DNA of 64,000 nucleotides from CAZAQV01 sp964487255. Its GTDB lineage: Bacteria > Myxococcota_A > Polyangia > Polyangiales > CAZAQV01. The position numbers and the translations under genes are program-made. The DNA lies in assembly GCA_964487255.1 (NCBI GenBank), contig CAZAQV010000014.1:1-64000 (forward strand). Direction: 5' to 3'. This document shows, in pieces, positions 8,612 through 16,381 of this stretch. The first letter of the stretch is position 1. The number at the start of each line of letters is the position of its first letter. The notes beneath the pieces are model-generated. The model saw only the letters and a list, made by a program, of their open reading frames with translations, did not search any database and was not told the DNA's origin.

Positions 8612-8617
8612 GATGGC

Positions 8618-8623
8618 ACTGTA
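8618..8623 (-). promoter_or_regulatory. Putative -10 box for a leaderless MoaD-like transcript
   Basis: TACAGT ends six bases before the GTG start at 8611, and no Shine-Dalgarno sequence is seen. The spacing would put transcription initiation on or next to the start codon. Confidence 0.4.
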
Positions 8624-8670
8624 GGTCGGCCTGCTGGTCAACCGCAAGGGTTGCGGTGCGCTGCGGCCGG

Positions 8671-9192
8671 TCAGATGTGTGCGTCGGTGCTCCGGGCGAC
8701 CTCGAATTGGATCGCGCGCTGTTTGAAGACTTCCTTGGCGGTAGCTTGGTGGACCGAGTCGGTGCTGCTGACCGCAACAACGACGCCGCCTTCCTTGAGC
8801 GTTGAAGTATGAAACTTGGCTTCATTTTCATCGATGCCCAAACCAATGAGTGCGCCGATCGCGCCACCGGCCGCGCCACCTACACCCGCGCCCGCCAGAG
8901 CGGCAACGATGGGGCCGGCGGCGAAAATGCCGATGCCTGGGATTGCCAAGCTGGCGACGCCTGCCAGTCCCGCCGCCAAGCCCCCCAGCGCCATGCCCGC
9001 CGCGCCGCCTGCGGCCGCGCCTTCGGGCGCCCTGGACTTGGTCTCGATGTGGACAAAGTTTTCGCGCGCATCTTCGGGCAAGATGATGCTGATCGCTTGA
9101 ACGGGTACGCCGCGCGCTTCGAGGTCGTAGACGGCTTCACGCGCTCCCCGAGAGGTGTTGAACGAACCCATGTAGATCTTGTTTTTGTTCAT
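8671..9192 (-). CDS. Glycine-zipper general stress-type protein
   Basis: A 173-residue protein. The first 55 residues form a small alpha/beta region (IYMGSFNTSRGAREAVYDLE, then VQAISIILPEDA) like the general-stress-protein 17M/DUF1269-like fold that senses or partners in stress responses. Residues about 60-125 are a Gly/Ala-rich double glycine-zipper hairpin that could insert in a membrane. A short tail contains GVVVAVSSTD. The ATG at 9192 has AGAAAGG upstream. It is the first gene of a same-strand run with the MoaD-like and propeller genes; the 59 bp between stop and next start may hold an internal promoter. The family label is moderate and the function is inferred. Confidence 0.65.
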   Translation of the reverse strand: MNKNKIYMGSFNTSRGAREAVYDLEARGVPVQAISIILPEDARENFVHIETKSRAPEGAAAGGAAGMALGGLAAGLAGVASLAIPGIGIFAAGPIVAALAGAGVGGAAGGAIGALIGLGIDENEAKFHTSTLKEGGVVVAVSSTDSVHQATAKEVFKQRAIQFEVARSTDAHI

Positions 9193-9402
9193 CGGATCGA
9201 CCTTTCTTGCTTGGCTGCAGCAGGCCCATGCCGAGCAATCGACGTGCCATCGTCTGCTCCCGTAACGGTCGAGTGACGGAAGGCGATTGGCTGGATGATA
9301 TCGTTGAAAAAGCTGAGGCGCGTCCGGCCTGTAGACATGCAGATCGTGATATTGCGGACGAGTCGATGTGCGACGTCTCCGCCAAAACGCCACACTCCGG
9401 GC

Positions 9403-9906
9403 TTATTGCTCGAGTGACTTATTGAGCACACGCTGGCGCATGTCGCGCTTGTATTGGTCGAGCTTGGACGCAAGCTCGCGCGCGGCTTCACCTTCGCCGC
9501 TTGCTAGAACTTGCGCTGCGAGTAGACCCGCGTTGTAGGCGCCGCCGATGGCTACAGTGGCGACCGGAACACCGTTGGGCATTTGCACGATCGACGCCAG
9601 TGCGTCGAGTCCGTGCATGTGGCCAAGGGGCACCGGAACGCCGATCACCGGAAGTGAAGTCTGAGCGGCGACCATGCCGGGTAAGTGCGCTGCGCCTCCC
9701 GCGCCCGCGATGATGACGCGAATGCCGCGTTCGCGGGCAGAGGTTGCAAATGCGGCCATCTCTTCGGGCGTGCGGTGCGCCGAGACGATCGAGGCCTTGT
9801 AGGCCACGCCAAGTTCGTCGAGCGCATTGCCAGCGGCCTGCATGACCGGCCAGTCCGAGTCGGAGCCCATAATGATGGCGACGGGAGGATGGTTTGCTTG
9901 CGCCAT
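9403..9906 (-). CDS. purE: N5-carboxyaminoimidazole ribonucleotide mutase
   Basis: A 167-residue PurE class I enzyme that moves the carboxylate of N5-CAIR to C4 of the imidazole (CAIR) in de novo purine synthesis. Visible signatures are MGSDSDWPVM at about 13-21, SAHRTPEEM with the catalytic His near residue 43, IAGAGGAAHLPGM and GVPVPL. It starts at ATG 9906, four bases after the purK stop at 9911, so the two enzymes of the N5-CAIR route are made from one transcript. The length is normal for bacterial PurE. Nothing unusual is seen. Confidence 0.97.
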   Translation of the reverse strand: MAQANHPPVAIIMGSDSDWPVMQAAGNALDELGVAYKASIVSAHRTPEEMAAFATSARERGIRVIIAGAGGAAHLPGMVAAQTSLPVIGVPVPLGHMHGLDALASIVQMPNGVPVATVAIGGAYNAGLLAAQVLASGEGEAARELASKLDQYKRDMRQRVLNKSLEQ

Positions 9907-9910
9907 GCGT

Positions 9911-11110
9911 CTACATACCTTCGTTTCGTAGCTGCGCCCAGTACTGCGTCTCATAGGCTTCAAACTGCTTGCGTAGCGTGTTCAAGGCTTCAGGCGTATG
10001 AGCGCGCCCCGTCAAGTGCCCCATCTTTCGGCCTTCGGATGCTCCGCCCTTTTCGTACCAGTAGAGTTCGCTGTGGTCGGGAAGGGCTGCGATGGGGCGC
10101 GGGCATGGCACATCGCGGGAGCTGCCGGCGGGCCCAAGAAAGTTTCGCATCAGCACCAGTTCCCCCCGATTTGGGGTGCTCAGTGGTTCGCCGCTCAGCG
10201 CCTGGATGTGTGCGTCGAACTGACTGTGCGCTTCTGCAAACAGTGAGTAATGCCCGCTGTTGTGAACACGAGGCGCCATCTCGCTGGCAAGCAAGGTACC
10301 GTCTCGCGTCAAGAAAAACTCGACGGCGAATGTTCCGACGAAGTCGAGTCGGTCGCCGATTGCGCGCAAAATTTCGCTGGCCGTCTCCTCAAGTGTGAGG
10401 TCGAGGCCGAGCGCGTTGCAAGGGCCGAACACTTCGCGGCACACGCTTCGCTCCTGCACGCTGTAGACGAGTGGGAAGTTGACGAACTGCTCGCTTGCAC
10501 TGCGTGTTGCCACCATCGCAAGCTCATGCTCGAACGAGACCAGCTGCTCGGCGTACACGGTCGCGCCGCGCTCGGCCGCCTGGCGGATAAACCTTGTAAT
10601 CGCGTCCTGACTGGGTGGTTTGCTCACCGTGACCAGAAGGTTGCCCTTGCCGTCGTAGCCAAAGCGCGACCACTTGAGCATGAATCCTTCCTTGAAACGT
10701 TCGCCGGCGACCTGAAGTGAGCCTTCGATGCCGTCCTGATCGATGAGCACGAAGGCCGCGCTTGGGATCGAGAGTTCCGTGAACAGTCTTTTCTGAGCAA
10801 GCTTGTCCTGGGCAACCGCAATGCTGTCGGGCTGTGGAAAGAACTGCACATGCGGGTGTGCGGCGAGGCAACGCGCAAGACTTTGCGTGTCGAGGAACTC
10901 GTTTTCGATGGTCACGCAGGTCGCCCCCCTGGCGATCAGCGCTTCGAGGGCTTCCCTGTCGTCGGCGGGTTGAGGGATGACCTCGACTTCTGGAATTGAT
11001 GCCGAAGTGGGCTTCGAAGCGCTCGTCACGCTAACGAGATGGCCGCGCCGCAACGCCGATTCGGCAAGCATTCTTGCGAGTTGACCGCCGCCAAGAATTC
11101 CCAGGTGCAT
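9911..11110 (-). CDS. purK: N5-carboxyaminoimidazole ribonucleotide synthase
   Basis: A 399-residue ATP-grasp enzyme that uses ATP and bicarbonate to carboxylate AIR to N5-CAIR, the substrate of PurE. The N-terminus MHLGILGGGQLARM is the typical PurK dinucleotide-fold start. The ATP-grasp core includes LKWSRFGYDGKGN at about residues 145-157 and VGTFAVEFFLT followed by LASEMAPRVHNSGHYS near 265-295, with the metal-binding Glu and Asn residues in place. First gene of the purK-purE operon. The ATG at 11110 follows CTCCCACC, so no clear ribosome-binding site is seen. Confidence 0.96.
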   Translation of the reverse strand: MHLGILGGGQLARMLAESALRRGHLVSVTSASKPTSASIPEVEVIPQPADDREALEALIARGATCVTIENEFLDTQSLARCLAAHPHVQFFPQPDSIAVAQDKLAQKRLFTELSIPSAAFVLIDQDGIEGSLQVAGERFKEGFMLKWSRFGYDGKGNLLVTVSKPPSQDAITRFIRQAAERGATVYAEQLVSFEHELAMVATRSASEQFVNFPLVYSVQERSVCREVFGPCNALGLDLTLEETASEILRAIGDRLDFVGTFAVEFFLTRDGTLLASEMAPRVHNSGHYSLFAEAHSQFDAHIQALSGEPLSTPNRGELVLMRNFLGPAGSSRDVPCPRPIAALPDHSELYWYEKGGASEGRKMGHLTGRAHTPEALNTLRKQFEAYETQYWAQLRNEGM

Positions 11111-11162
11111 GGTGGGAGTGATAGCGTATTCGGCCTTCTCGGGACACCCGCCGATTCGCTGC

Positions 11163-11168
11163 TAGACT
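11163..11168 (+). promoter_or_regulatory. Putative -10 box, leaderless beta-helix lipoprotein
   Basis: TAGACT ends seven bases before the ATG at 11176, with no Shine-Dalgarno between. It is one of several start-proximal TAnnnT boxes in this window. Confidence 0.4.
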
Positions 11169-11175
11169 GCCCCGC

Positions 11176-12372
11176 ATGTCTGTGGCTATGCGGCGCGCGC
11201 TGATCGTGCTCGCTCTCGTTGCGTGCGAGACGACCGACAGCTTCGAAACTCCCACCGAGGGCAATGCGGATGGGGGGGCGCCCCATGTGCCACGCGGCGC
11301 CGAAGCTGACGCTGCCGTCGATGTTTCGATCCGGTCTGCCCAAGACGATGCGTCGACGCACGAGGGGGGGCTTGATGCTTCCATCGGCGAGCCTGAGCGA
11401 GAGCATTTCGACGTGTGGATGCACCCCGATGGCGACGACGCCAGGGACGGACTGTCGAAGGGCGCAGCGGTGGCGACACTTGAGCGGGTTCATGAGATTC
11501 TGATGATTCGCGAACCCGACAAAGAGGTGCATGTTCGCGTGCTTCCCGGCACCTATCACGCTCAAAAAGTGCTTTGGACATTCACCATGCCCCAGCACCG
11601 AATCGTTTTCATGCCCGCTGACGGTGGTAAAGACCGTCCAGTGTTCGATGGTTGCCTCGCAAACGGGGCGTGCCCGGGTGGAACCTGGCTGCGGCTAAAG
11701 CATGCTGCCGGACAAAAGACCAACCTTCACTTCGAGTACATGCATATCAAGAACTACCAAACCGCGATCAGTCTCGACGGTGGTCGGAATCAGGAGGCGA
11801 CGTCGAATGCGGCGAACCGAATCTACGGCTGCTACTTGGAGAATATCGGCAACGTCTTCAACGCCGAACTCGAACCGTCGACAGCTGCGCTTCGTCTGGT
11901 CAACTCTGACGACAATCAAATTGCCAACAATCATTTCGTTAACGTCGTGAATACGCGTAGCGGTGGGCTGATTCACGCGATCTATGTCGCCCACATGAGC
12001 GACCGAAATGTCATTTCACGCAACCGCTTTTCGATGAGTACGGGAGATCCGGTTCGGGTGCGCGACTTTTCGAACGGCAATCAGATCACAGGCAACCGTT
12101 TTTCCAAGGTCGGAACAGCGGCCGGATACACCGACTGGTATTGCGATCACGAGGTGCGTGACGACTGCACGAAAGCCACAGCGGAGTGCCCGTCCTGGAA
12201 TAATGCGTTCCGCGACAATACGCTCGACGGGGACTGGGAATGCAAGTCTCTAGGCACGTTTTTCTACTTTCAGGACGACAGTACGGCAGGCTGTGAGAAG
12301 CCGGATGCCGACGCGCGACGCCTGCGCACGAGCGGCAACGAGACCACAACGGTTCCCTGTTCGATGCAGTAG
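11176..12372 (+). CDS. Right-handed beta-helix lipoprotein
   Basis: A 398-residue lipoprotein (lipobox LALVAC, Cys17) with an Asp/Ala-rich linker. From about residue 80 it has the parallel beta-helix entry motif seen in pectate-lyase-like and DUF1565 proteins: FDVWMHPDGDDARDG, then VATLERVHEIL and VHVRVLPGTYHA. Helix coils with Asn ladders follow (DDNQIANNHFVN, DRNVISRNRFS, NGNQITGNRFS). The last third is Cys-rich (WYCDHEVRDDC, SWNNAFRDNTL). Probable role: extracellular polysaccharide binding or lysis; no catalytic residues can be assigned. It stands alone, divergent from purK. Confidence 0.75.
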   Translation: MSVAMRRALIVLALVACETTDSFETPTEGNADGGAPHVPRGAEADAAVDVSIRSAQDDASTHEGGLDASIGEPEREHFDVWMHPDGDDARDGLSKGAAVATLERVHEILMIREPDKEVHVRVLPGTYHAQKVLWTFTMPQHRIVFMPADGGKDRPVFDGCLANGACPGGTWLRLKHAAGQKTNLHFEYMHIKNYQTAISLDGGRNQEATSNAANRIYGCYLENIGNVFNAELEPSTAALRLVNSDDNQIANNHFVNVVNTRSGGLIHAIYVAHMSDRNVISRNRFSMSTGDPVRVRDFSNGNQITGNRFSKVGTAAGYTDWYCDHEVRDDCTKATAECPSWNNAFRDNTLDGDWECKSLGTFFYFQDDSTAGCEKPDADARRLRTSGNETTTVPCSMQ

Positions 12373-12373
12373 A

Positions 12374-12527
12374 CCGACTTCGACTAGAACTGACCGTCCC
12401 TCGCCGCCCAGCGAGCCGGATCCGTTCGTTGCTCAAGCTTGAATGTACGCTGCACGTCCTGCGCTTTCGCTTCTCCGCCTCCAACCCGCTGAACGCCGAT
12501 CCACCGATCATTCCTAGTCGAAGTCGG
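12374..12527. repeat. 154-bp element with 14-bp perfect terminal inverted repeats
   Basis: The arms CCGACTTCGACTAG (12374-12387) and CTAGTCGAAGTCGG (12514-12527) are exact reverse complements. They bracket about 126 bp lying between the stops of two converging genes. TAG/CTA trinucleotides flank the arms symmetrically after one mismatch. The interior contains CAAGCTTG and, on the minus strand, a GCAGCGTAC and TGAGCA arrangement like the GTAC-hairpin repeats at 60790 and 62665. Possibilities are a miniature inverted-repeat element or a very long two-way terminator. Confidence 0.6.
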
Positions 12528-12540
12528 CCTAGTGCCAGGG

Positions 12541-13341
12541 TTAGAAGCGAACGCTCAGCGTTTCTGCGCGCGCATCGAAAGCTTCGTCGTCACTGCTTCC
12601 TGAAAGAAGGACAGCCGTCAGCGCGACGCCGCCCGCGGCCACGATACCGAGTACAACCCAAGGCCAGACCGGCGCGTCGTCGCTCGATGCATCGTCAAGG
12701 TGCTGCGTAGGCGCTCCGTCGGCGATCAACGTGCTATCGACCTCGCTTTGCGCGGCAGAAGGGCGCACGGGCTGCGTGAGTTCGAAGGTGTGTGATACGG
12801 TCTGTCCTGAGTGCGTCGTCAGCTGGCGTACATGGGTGCGTGCATCGGCGACCCCACGGGCGAAGACATCGTGCACTCCAGGGTTGACCGCCAGGACCAC
12901 GGTTTTCCTCGGCGGCAGCGCTGCGCGCTCTTTAGCGTCCACAAAAACCGTAAGAGGGACCGAAGAGCTGTTGGTCAGGGCGATGCGTGAGAGGCGTGTT
13001 TCCGCTTCGGCTTTCTTCTCGATGACCTCGTTGCGCTTTTCCGGCTCGAGATCGGTGGTGCGCAAAAGGAGTTCGTACTGTTCGATGCCTTCGACGTATT
13101 GACCGCTTCCGCAAAGCGCGATCGCAAAGTTGAAGCGTGTCGAGCTGCGGTCCGATAGTTCGAGCGAGCGGCGAAAGTCAGCCGCTGCTGCCGCATGCTG
13201 GCCCGCCTCAAGTTTGTCGCGTCCACTTTCGAAGAGTTTGCGAGCTTCGGCGACCGCCGCCGCATCGTCTTGTGCCGAACTCACAAGTGGCGAAAATAAG
13301 TGCGCGTAGAGCGCGAGAAGGAAGGGAAGGGCGCGCTTCAT
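12541..13341 (-). CDS. Periplasmic TPR protein with PEGA-like domain and C-terminal anchor
   Basis: A 266-residue exported protein. The signal peptide ends at about residue 23 (VSSAQ). Residues 28-115 form TPR-like helices (AEARKLFESGRDKLEAGQHA, then FNFAIALCGSGQYVEGIEQY). A beta-rich PEGA-like region follows (LTVFVDAKERAALPPRKTVV, VNPGVHDVFARG). A membrane helix, WPWVVLGIVAAGGVALTAVL, lies near residue 225. This layout is common in myxobacterial proteins linked to serine/threonine kinases. It follows the kinase gene by only 8 bp on the same strand, so the two are almost certainly co-transcribed. It may sense or scaffold for the kinase. Confidence 0.7.
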   Translation of the reverse strand: MKRALPFLLALYAHLFSPLVSSAQDDAAAVAEARKLFESGRDKLEAGQHAAAAADFRRSLELSDRSSTRFNFAIALCGSGQYVEGIEQYELLLRTTDLEPEKRNEVIEKKAEAETRLSRIALTNSSSVPLTVFVDAKERAALPPRKTVVLAVNPGVHDVFARGVADARTHVRQLTTHSGQTVSHTFELTQPVRPSAAQSEVDSTLIADGAPTQHLDDASSDDAPVWPWVVLGIVAAGGVALTAVLLSGSSDDEAFDARAETLSVRF

Positions 13342-13346
13342 GTTGC

Positions 13347-13352
13347 AGACTA
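13347..13352 (-). promoter_or_regulatory. Putative -10 box before the TPR/PEGA-like gene
   Basis: TAGTCT ends five bases before the ATG at 13341 and lies inside the tail of the upstream kinase gene. It could give the second gene of the operon its own leaderless transcript. Confidence 0.35.
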
Positions 13353-14672
13353 ATCATTCCAGTCCCACCCAGGTCGGTCAACTTGTGTCTTGCTCGTTTC
13401 ACGCGCCTCGCGACGTTTGGCCTTGCGGCCGCGGCCACGCGTTCGGGACACGGAAGGTTTTTCGGATTGGGCGGATCTTCGTTCGCGACTCGCTGCGTCG
13501 GGCAGGGGCGATGGAATTGCCGCATCTGTGCGCTCGACGGCAAGCGGTTTGGGCTCGAACAAGCGCTGGGTAGCAACAGGCTCGGCGCGCACGTCCTGAA
13601 CGACGGGTTCGTCCGATGTTTCAATCTTTGTGAGCCAGCTTGCGCCAAGTACGCCCAGACCGAGCATCACCGCTGCAAGCACTAGCAATGCAAGACCGAC
13701 GCGTTGTTTTGTTGGAGCCTGTGCAGACTCGGTCCAAGTCTGCACTTCGTTGTGCTGGCTTTCCAGTTCCGGAGAGAAGTAACGTTTGACCAACGCGCGC
13801 AGGGTCGGCGTGTCCTCGTCGAAAACCTGAAGCTGTTGCTGGATGGTCGCGAGACGTCCTGCCACTTCGCCTGCGCTCGCTGGGCGTGCGTCTGCTGTCT
13901 TAGCCAAGAGTTCGAAGAGCAGCTCTGCAATGCCTTCGTGGACATCGGGGCGAAAATCGTAGATATCCGGCGGTGGAGTGTGCAGAATGCGCGCTGCTGT
14001 TTGGCGTGCGTCTGCTTCCGCATAAAGCCGTTCGCCGGCGAGTAGTTCAAAAAGAACGACGCCTAGTGCGAAGAGGTCGCTTCGAAGGTCGATGGGCTCA
14101 AAGCGCAGCTGCTCAGGTGACATGTAGCCTGCCTTGCCTTTGAGGAGCCCGGTGGTTGTACGTGAGGTGGAGTCGAGCGACTTGGCGACGCCCATATCGC
14201 TGATGCGCACATTTCCATCAAAGCCGATGAGCAGATTTTGCGGCGAGATGTCGCGGTGAATGACCTGCAGAAGTTTGCCGTCGTGGCTTCGCAGACCATG
14301 AATCGATGCGAGCCCCTCTGCGGCCTGTCGGGCGACGTCGGTTGCCACGGATTGTGCGATCCACTCATCGTCCTGGCGCGTCCGTTCGATGAGCTGAGCG
14401 GCGGTGATCCCCTCCACGTATTCCATCAGCATGAAGGGGCCTTCGCGGTCGCGGCCTACTTCCACGACGCTGACGACGTTGGGGTGATGAACGAGTCCCG
14501 CCAGGTTCGCCTCGTCGAAGAACATCTCTTCGAAAGCCGGAATCTTCAGCAGATGGGTGTGTGGTCGCTTGAGCGCGAAGAGCCTGCGAAACTTGCCGCT
14601 TTGCCGTAGGACGAGGTCGACGCGACCCATTCCTCCTTCGGCGATCGTTCGCACCTTCTTAAATCTGGCCAC
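13350..14672 (-). CDS. Membrane serine/threonine protein kinase
   Basis: A 440-residue Hanks-type kinase. The glycine loop is AEGGMGRVDLV (11-21), the ATP-binding Lys is in FALKRP (Lys35), and the catalytic loop is HRDISPQN (Asp141, Asn146). The DFG motif is changed to DMG (159-161). GYMSPEQ and DLFALGVVLFELL complete the lobe. The cytoplasmic kinase domain is followed by a linker and one membrane helix, VGLALLVLAAVMLGLGVLGA, near residue 330. An Arg/Lys-rich periplasmic tail ends the protein. GTG start at 14672, with TATCCT nine bases upstream. Operon with the TPR/PEGA-like protein. Most catalytic residues are intact, so activity is likely despite DMG. Confidence 0.88.
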   Translation of the reverse strand: MARFKKVRTIAEGGMGRVDLVLRQSGKFRRLFALKRPHTHLLKIPAFEEMFFDEANLAGLVHHPNVVSVVEVGRDREGPFMLMEYVEGITAAQLIERTRQDDEWIAQSVATDVARQAAEGLASIHGLRSHDGKLLQVIHRDISPQNLLIGFDGNVRISDMGVAKSLDSTSRTTTGLLKGKAGYMSPEQLRFEPIDLRSDLFALGVVLFELLAGERLYAEADARQTAARILHTPPPDIYDFRPDVHEGIAELLFELLAKTADARPASAGEVAGRLATIQQQLQVFDEDTPTLRALVKRYFSPELESQHNEVQTWTESAQAPTKQRVGLALLVLAAVMLGLGVLGASWLTKIETSDEPVVQDVRAEPVATQRLFEPKPLAVERTDAAIPSPLPDAASRERRSAQSEKPSVSRTRGRGRKAKRREARETSKTQVDRPGWDWND

Positions 14673-14724
14673 GGCTCTCTAAGGATAGAAGAACTCGCGC
14701 CTTTCGTGCACAAAGAGCTGTGGA

Positions 14725-16332
14725 TTAGGCAACAATTTCGGTCGGTTCGTGAAAAGTGGTGTCCTCGACCTCATAGTGAACGGATTTGCCCGACTTGCGC
14801 TGAATACAGGCCCCGTCTTCGAGCAGCGGCTTGAGGGTGCGCTGAACGGTGCGGTTCGACACGCCCAACGCCAGCGCCAGTTCCGCCGCGGAAGTGTGGG
14901 TACCGGAGCCGATCAAACTCAAGATCTTGTCGACCAGTCCCGCCTCATCGCGCGGATCGGCGACGAGGAAGGCATGGCTGGGAACCAATTCGAGGGTTGC
15001 CTCGCCACGTTCGAGCGTCGCGAGCCCCTCGAGCCGCTTGCGTGCCCGGTACACGAGTGTGTCGATGATCGCCTGGTGGCGCGCACTCTGGTAAGCGAAC
15101 CCGTAGACCGCCTCGAAAACGTCCTCGAGCGGACGTTGACCGCCGCGCAATGCGAGCTCTGCGATGAGGGTCAAAGTTTTGGTGTCGCGCAGTTCATTGG
15201 CGTCGAGGCGTTCGAGATCTGCGAACAGCGGCATCGCCCGGGCATGAATACGTTTTGCAGGCCCTCGCGCAGAGACGAGCACGAAGTGCGCTGTGCTGAG
15301 ATCGAGGTCGTGGCGAGCCGCTCGTCTGGGTTCAGAGAGGGCCAAGACCAAGCCCTTAACGCAACCCGGCAGGTCGACCGACTTGCCGCTCTGCCAGTCC
15401 ATGACAGCCGTTTGCGGGAGCGCTGGGTCGTCGATGCCGAACGTGGTGGCGATGGCTGCAACGTCCTCGCGCACCAATGGCCAGTGTTCGGACAAAGAGA
15501 GTGCACGGTGAAGCTCTTCGCGAAGCTTGTTCTGCGCGCCTTGGTCACATGCTTCAAGGGCGCGCCGCAGCGCGGAGCCTGGACCCTGGCCGCCGGTCGT
15601 GACGACGTCGCCTAGCATTGCGTGCTCCCACTCTAGCCACAGGCCCCATGCGTCCTGGCTTTCAGACGCTCGAGCCATCGCAGTGAGGATCCGGCGCGAA
15701 AGGTGCGGTTGCCCGAAGTGTCGTCGAGCCCGGGCAAGAAAGATGTTGGCGAGAAACTGCTGCTGTGGGCTGCGCGACTTGCGAGCCAGTTCCGAAGCGC
15801 GGCGCCAGTGGCTTAGGCCGAGTCGGCGCTCGCCATGTGTCCAACAGATGAGCCCTGCTAGCGAGTGGTGCGTGGCGGTCGTCGATGCCCCTTCGTCGAC
15901 TTCCCGAGTGGCCAGCGCAATCTGCGAACTTGGAACCTCGCTTCGCCACACCACATGCCAAAGCTGCGCCTCAGATGCTTGCAGATCGAGTTCGTCGTTC
16001 GCAAGTTCGAGTCGCTGATAGAACGCTGCGCAATCGCGCACGAGTTCCTGGTCAAAGGTGAACGCAGCGAAGCGAGCCAACCAGCCGGCAAGCTGCCCCG
16101 CGATCGGTGCGCACCCAGCCGACCAGGTTGCAGCTTCCGCCAGCAGTGCTGCGGGAGACTCAAGTCGACCATGCATGGCGATGACGCGTAGGGTCGTTTG
16201 CCAGGCTCGGCGTTGGCTCTCGTCAAGCTCGGCCGCCGCAAGTTCAGTCAGTGCAGCTTGGTGGTCCATGCGCTCAGCCGCCAGCTGAGCCCGCTTGACG
16301 GCGACAGGCGCTTCTTTCTTCTCGGTCACCAC
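14725..16332 (-). CDS. HTH-terminated regulator with helical-repeat N-terminus
   Basis: A 535-residue soluble protein. The first 260 residues are Ala/Leu-rich helical repeats of TPR character (AEAATWSAG, LGLSHWRRASELARKS, FLANIFLARARRHFG). A middle region near 390-440 contains LTLIAELALRGGQRPLEDVFEAVYG and a stretch LVYRARKRLEGLATLER like winged-helix response domains. The C-terminus (about 480-525) is a clear helix-turn-helix: THTSAAELALALGVSNRTVQ, then a wing with LLEDGACIQRKSGK. I infer a transcription regulator that senses through its repeat region. It is divergent from the lipoprotein gene at 16382, and the two promoters overlap. Confidence 0.6.
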   Translation of the reverse strand: MVTEKKEAPVAVKRAQLAAERMDHQAALTELAAAELDESQRRAWQTTLRVIAMHGRLESPAALLAEAATWSAGCAPIAGQLAGWLARFAAFTFDQELVRDCAAFYQRLELANDELDLQASEAQLWHVVWRSEVPSSQIALATREVDEGASTTATHHSLAGLICWTHGERRLGLSHWRRASELARKSRSPQQQFLANIFLARARRHFGQPHLSRRILTAMARASESQDAWGLWLEWEHAMLGDVVTTGGQGPGSALRRALEACDQGAQNKLREELHRALSLSEHWPLVREDVAAIATTFGIDDPALPQTAVMDWQSGKSVDLPGCVKGLVLALSEPRRAARHDLDLSTAHFVLVSARGPAKRIHARAMPLFADLERLDANELRDTKTLTLIAELALRGGQRPLEDVFEAVYGFAYQSARHQAIIDTLVYRARKRLEGLATLERGEATLELVPSHAFLVADPRDEAGLVDKILSLIGSGTHTSAAELALALGVSNRTVQRTLKPLLEDGACIQRKSGKSVHYEVEDTTFHEPTEIVA

Positions 16333-16338
16333 GACCGG

Positions 16339-16344
16339 ATTCTA
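16339..16344 (-). promoter_or_regulatory. Putative -10 box for the HTH regulator
   Basis: TAGAAT ends six bases before the GTG at 16332. It lies only 26 bp from the opposing TACAAT box at 16370, forming a compact divergent promoter pair. Confidence 0.5.
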
Positions 16345-16369
16345 CCCGGACATCCAGGCGTTGTGCATG

Positions 16370-16375
16370 TACAAT
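16370..16375 (+). promoter_or_regulatory. Putative -10 box for the 16382 lipoprotein
   Basis: TACAAT ends six bases before the GTG at 16382. There is no Shine-Dalgarno sequence, which fits a leaderless transcript. Confidence 0.5.
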
Positions 16376-16381
16376 GACTGC

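Noticed and set aside
9193..9402. Short minus-strand frame between purE and the stress-protein gene
   Set aside because: No start context, no domain and ordinary shadow-like composition; this stretch most likely holds the stress-protein promoter.
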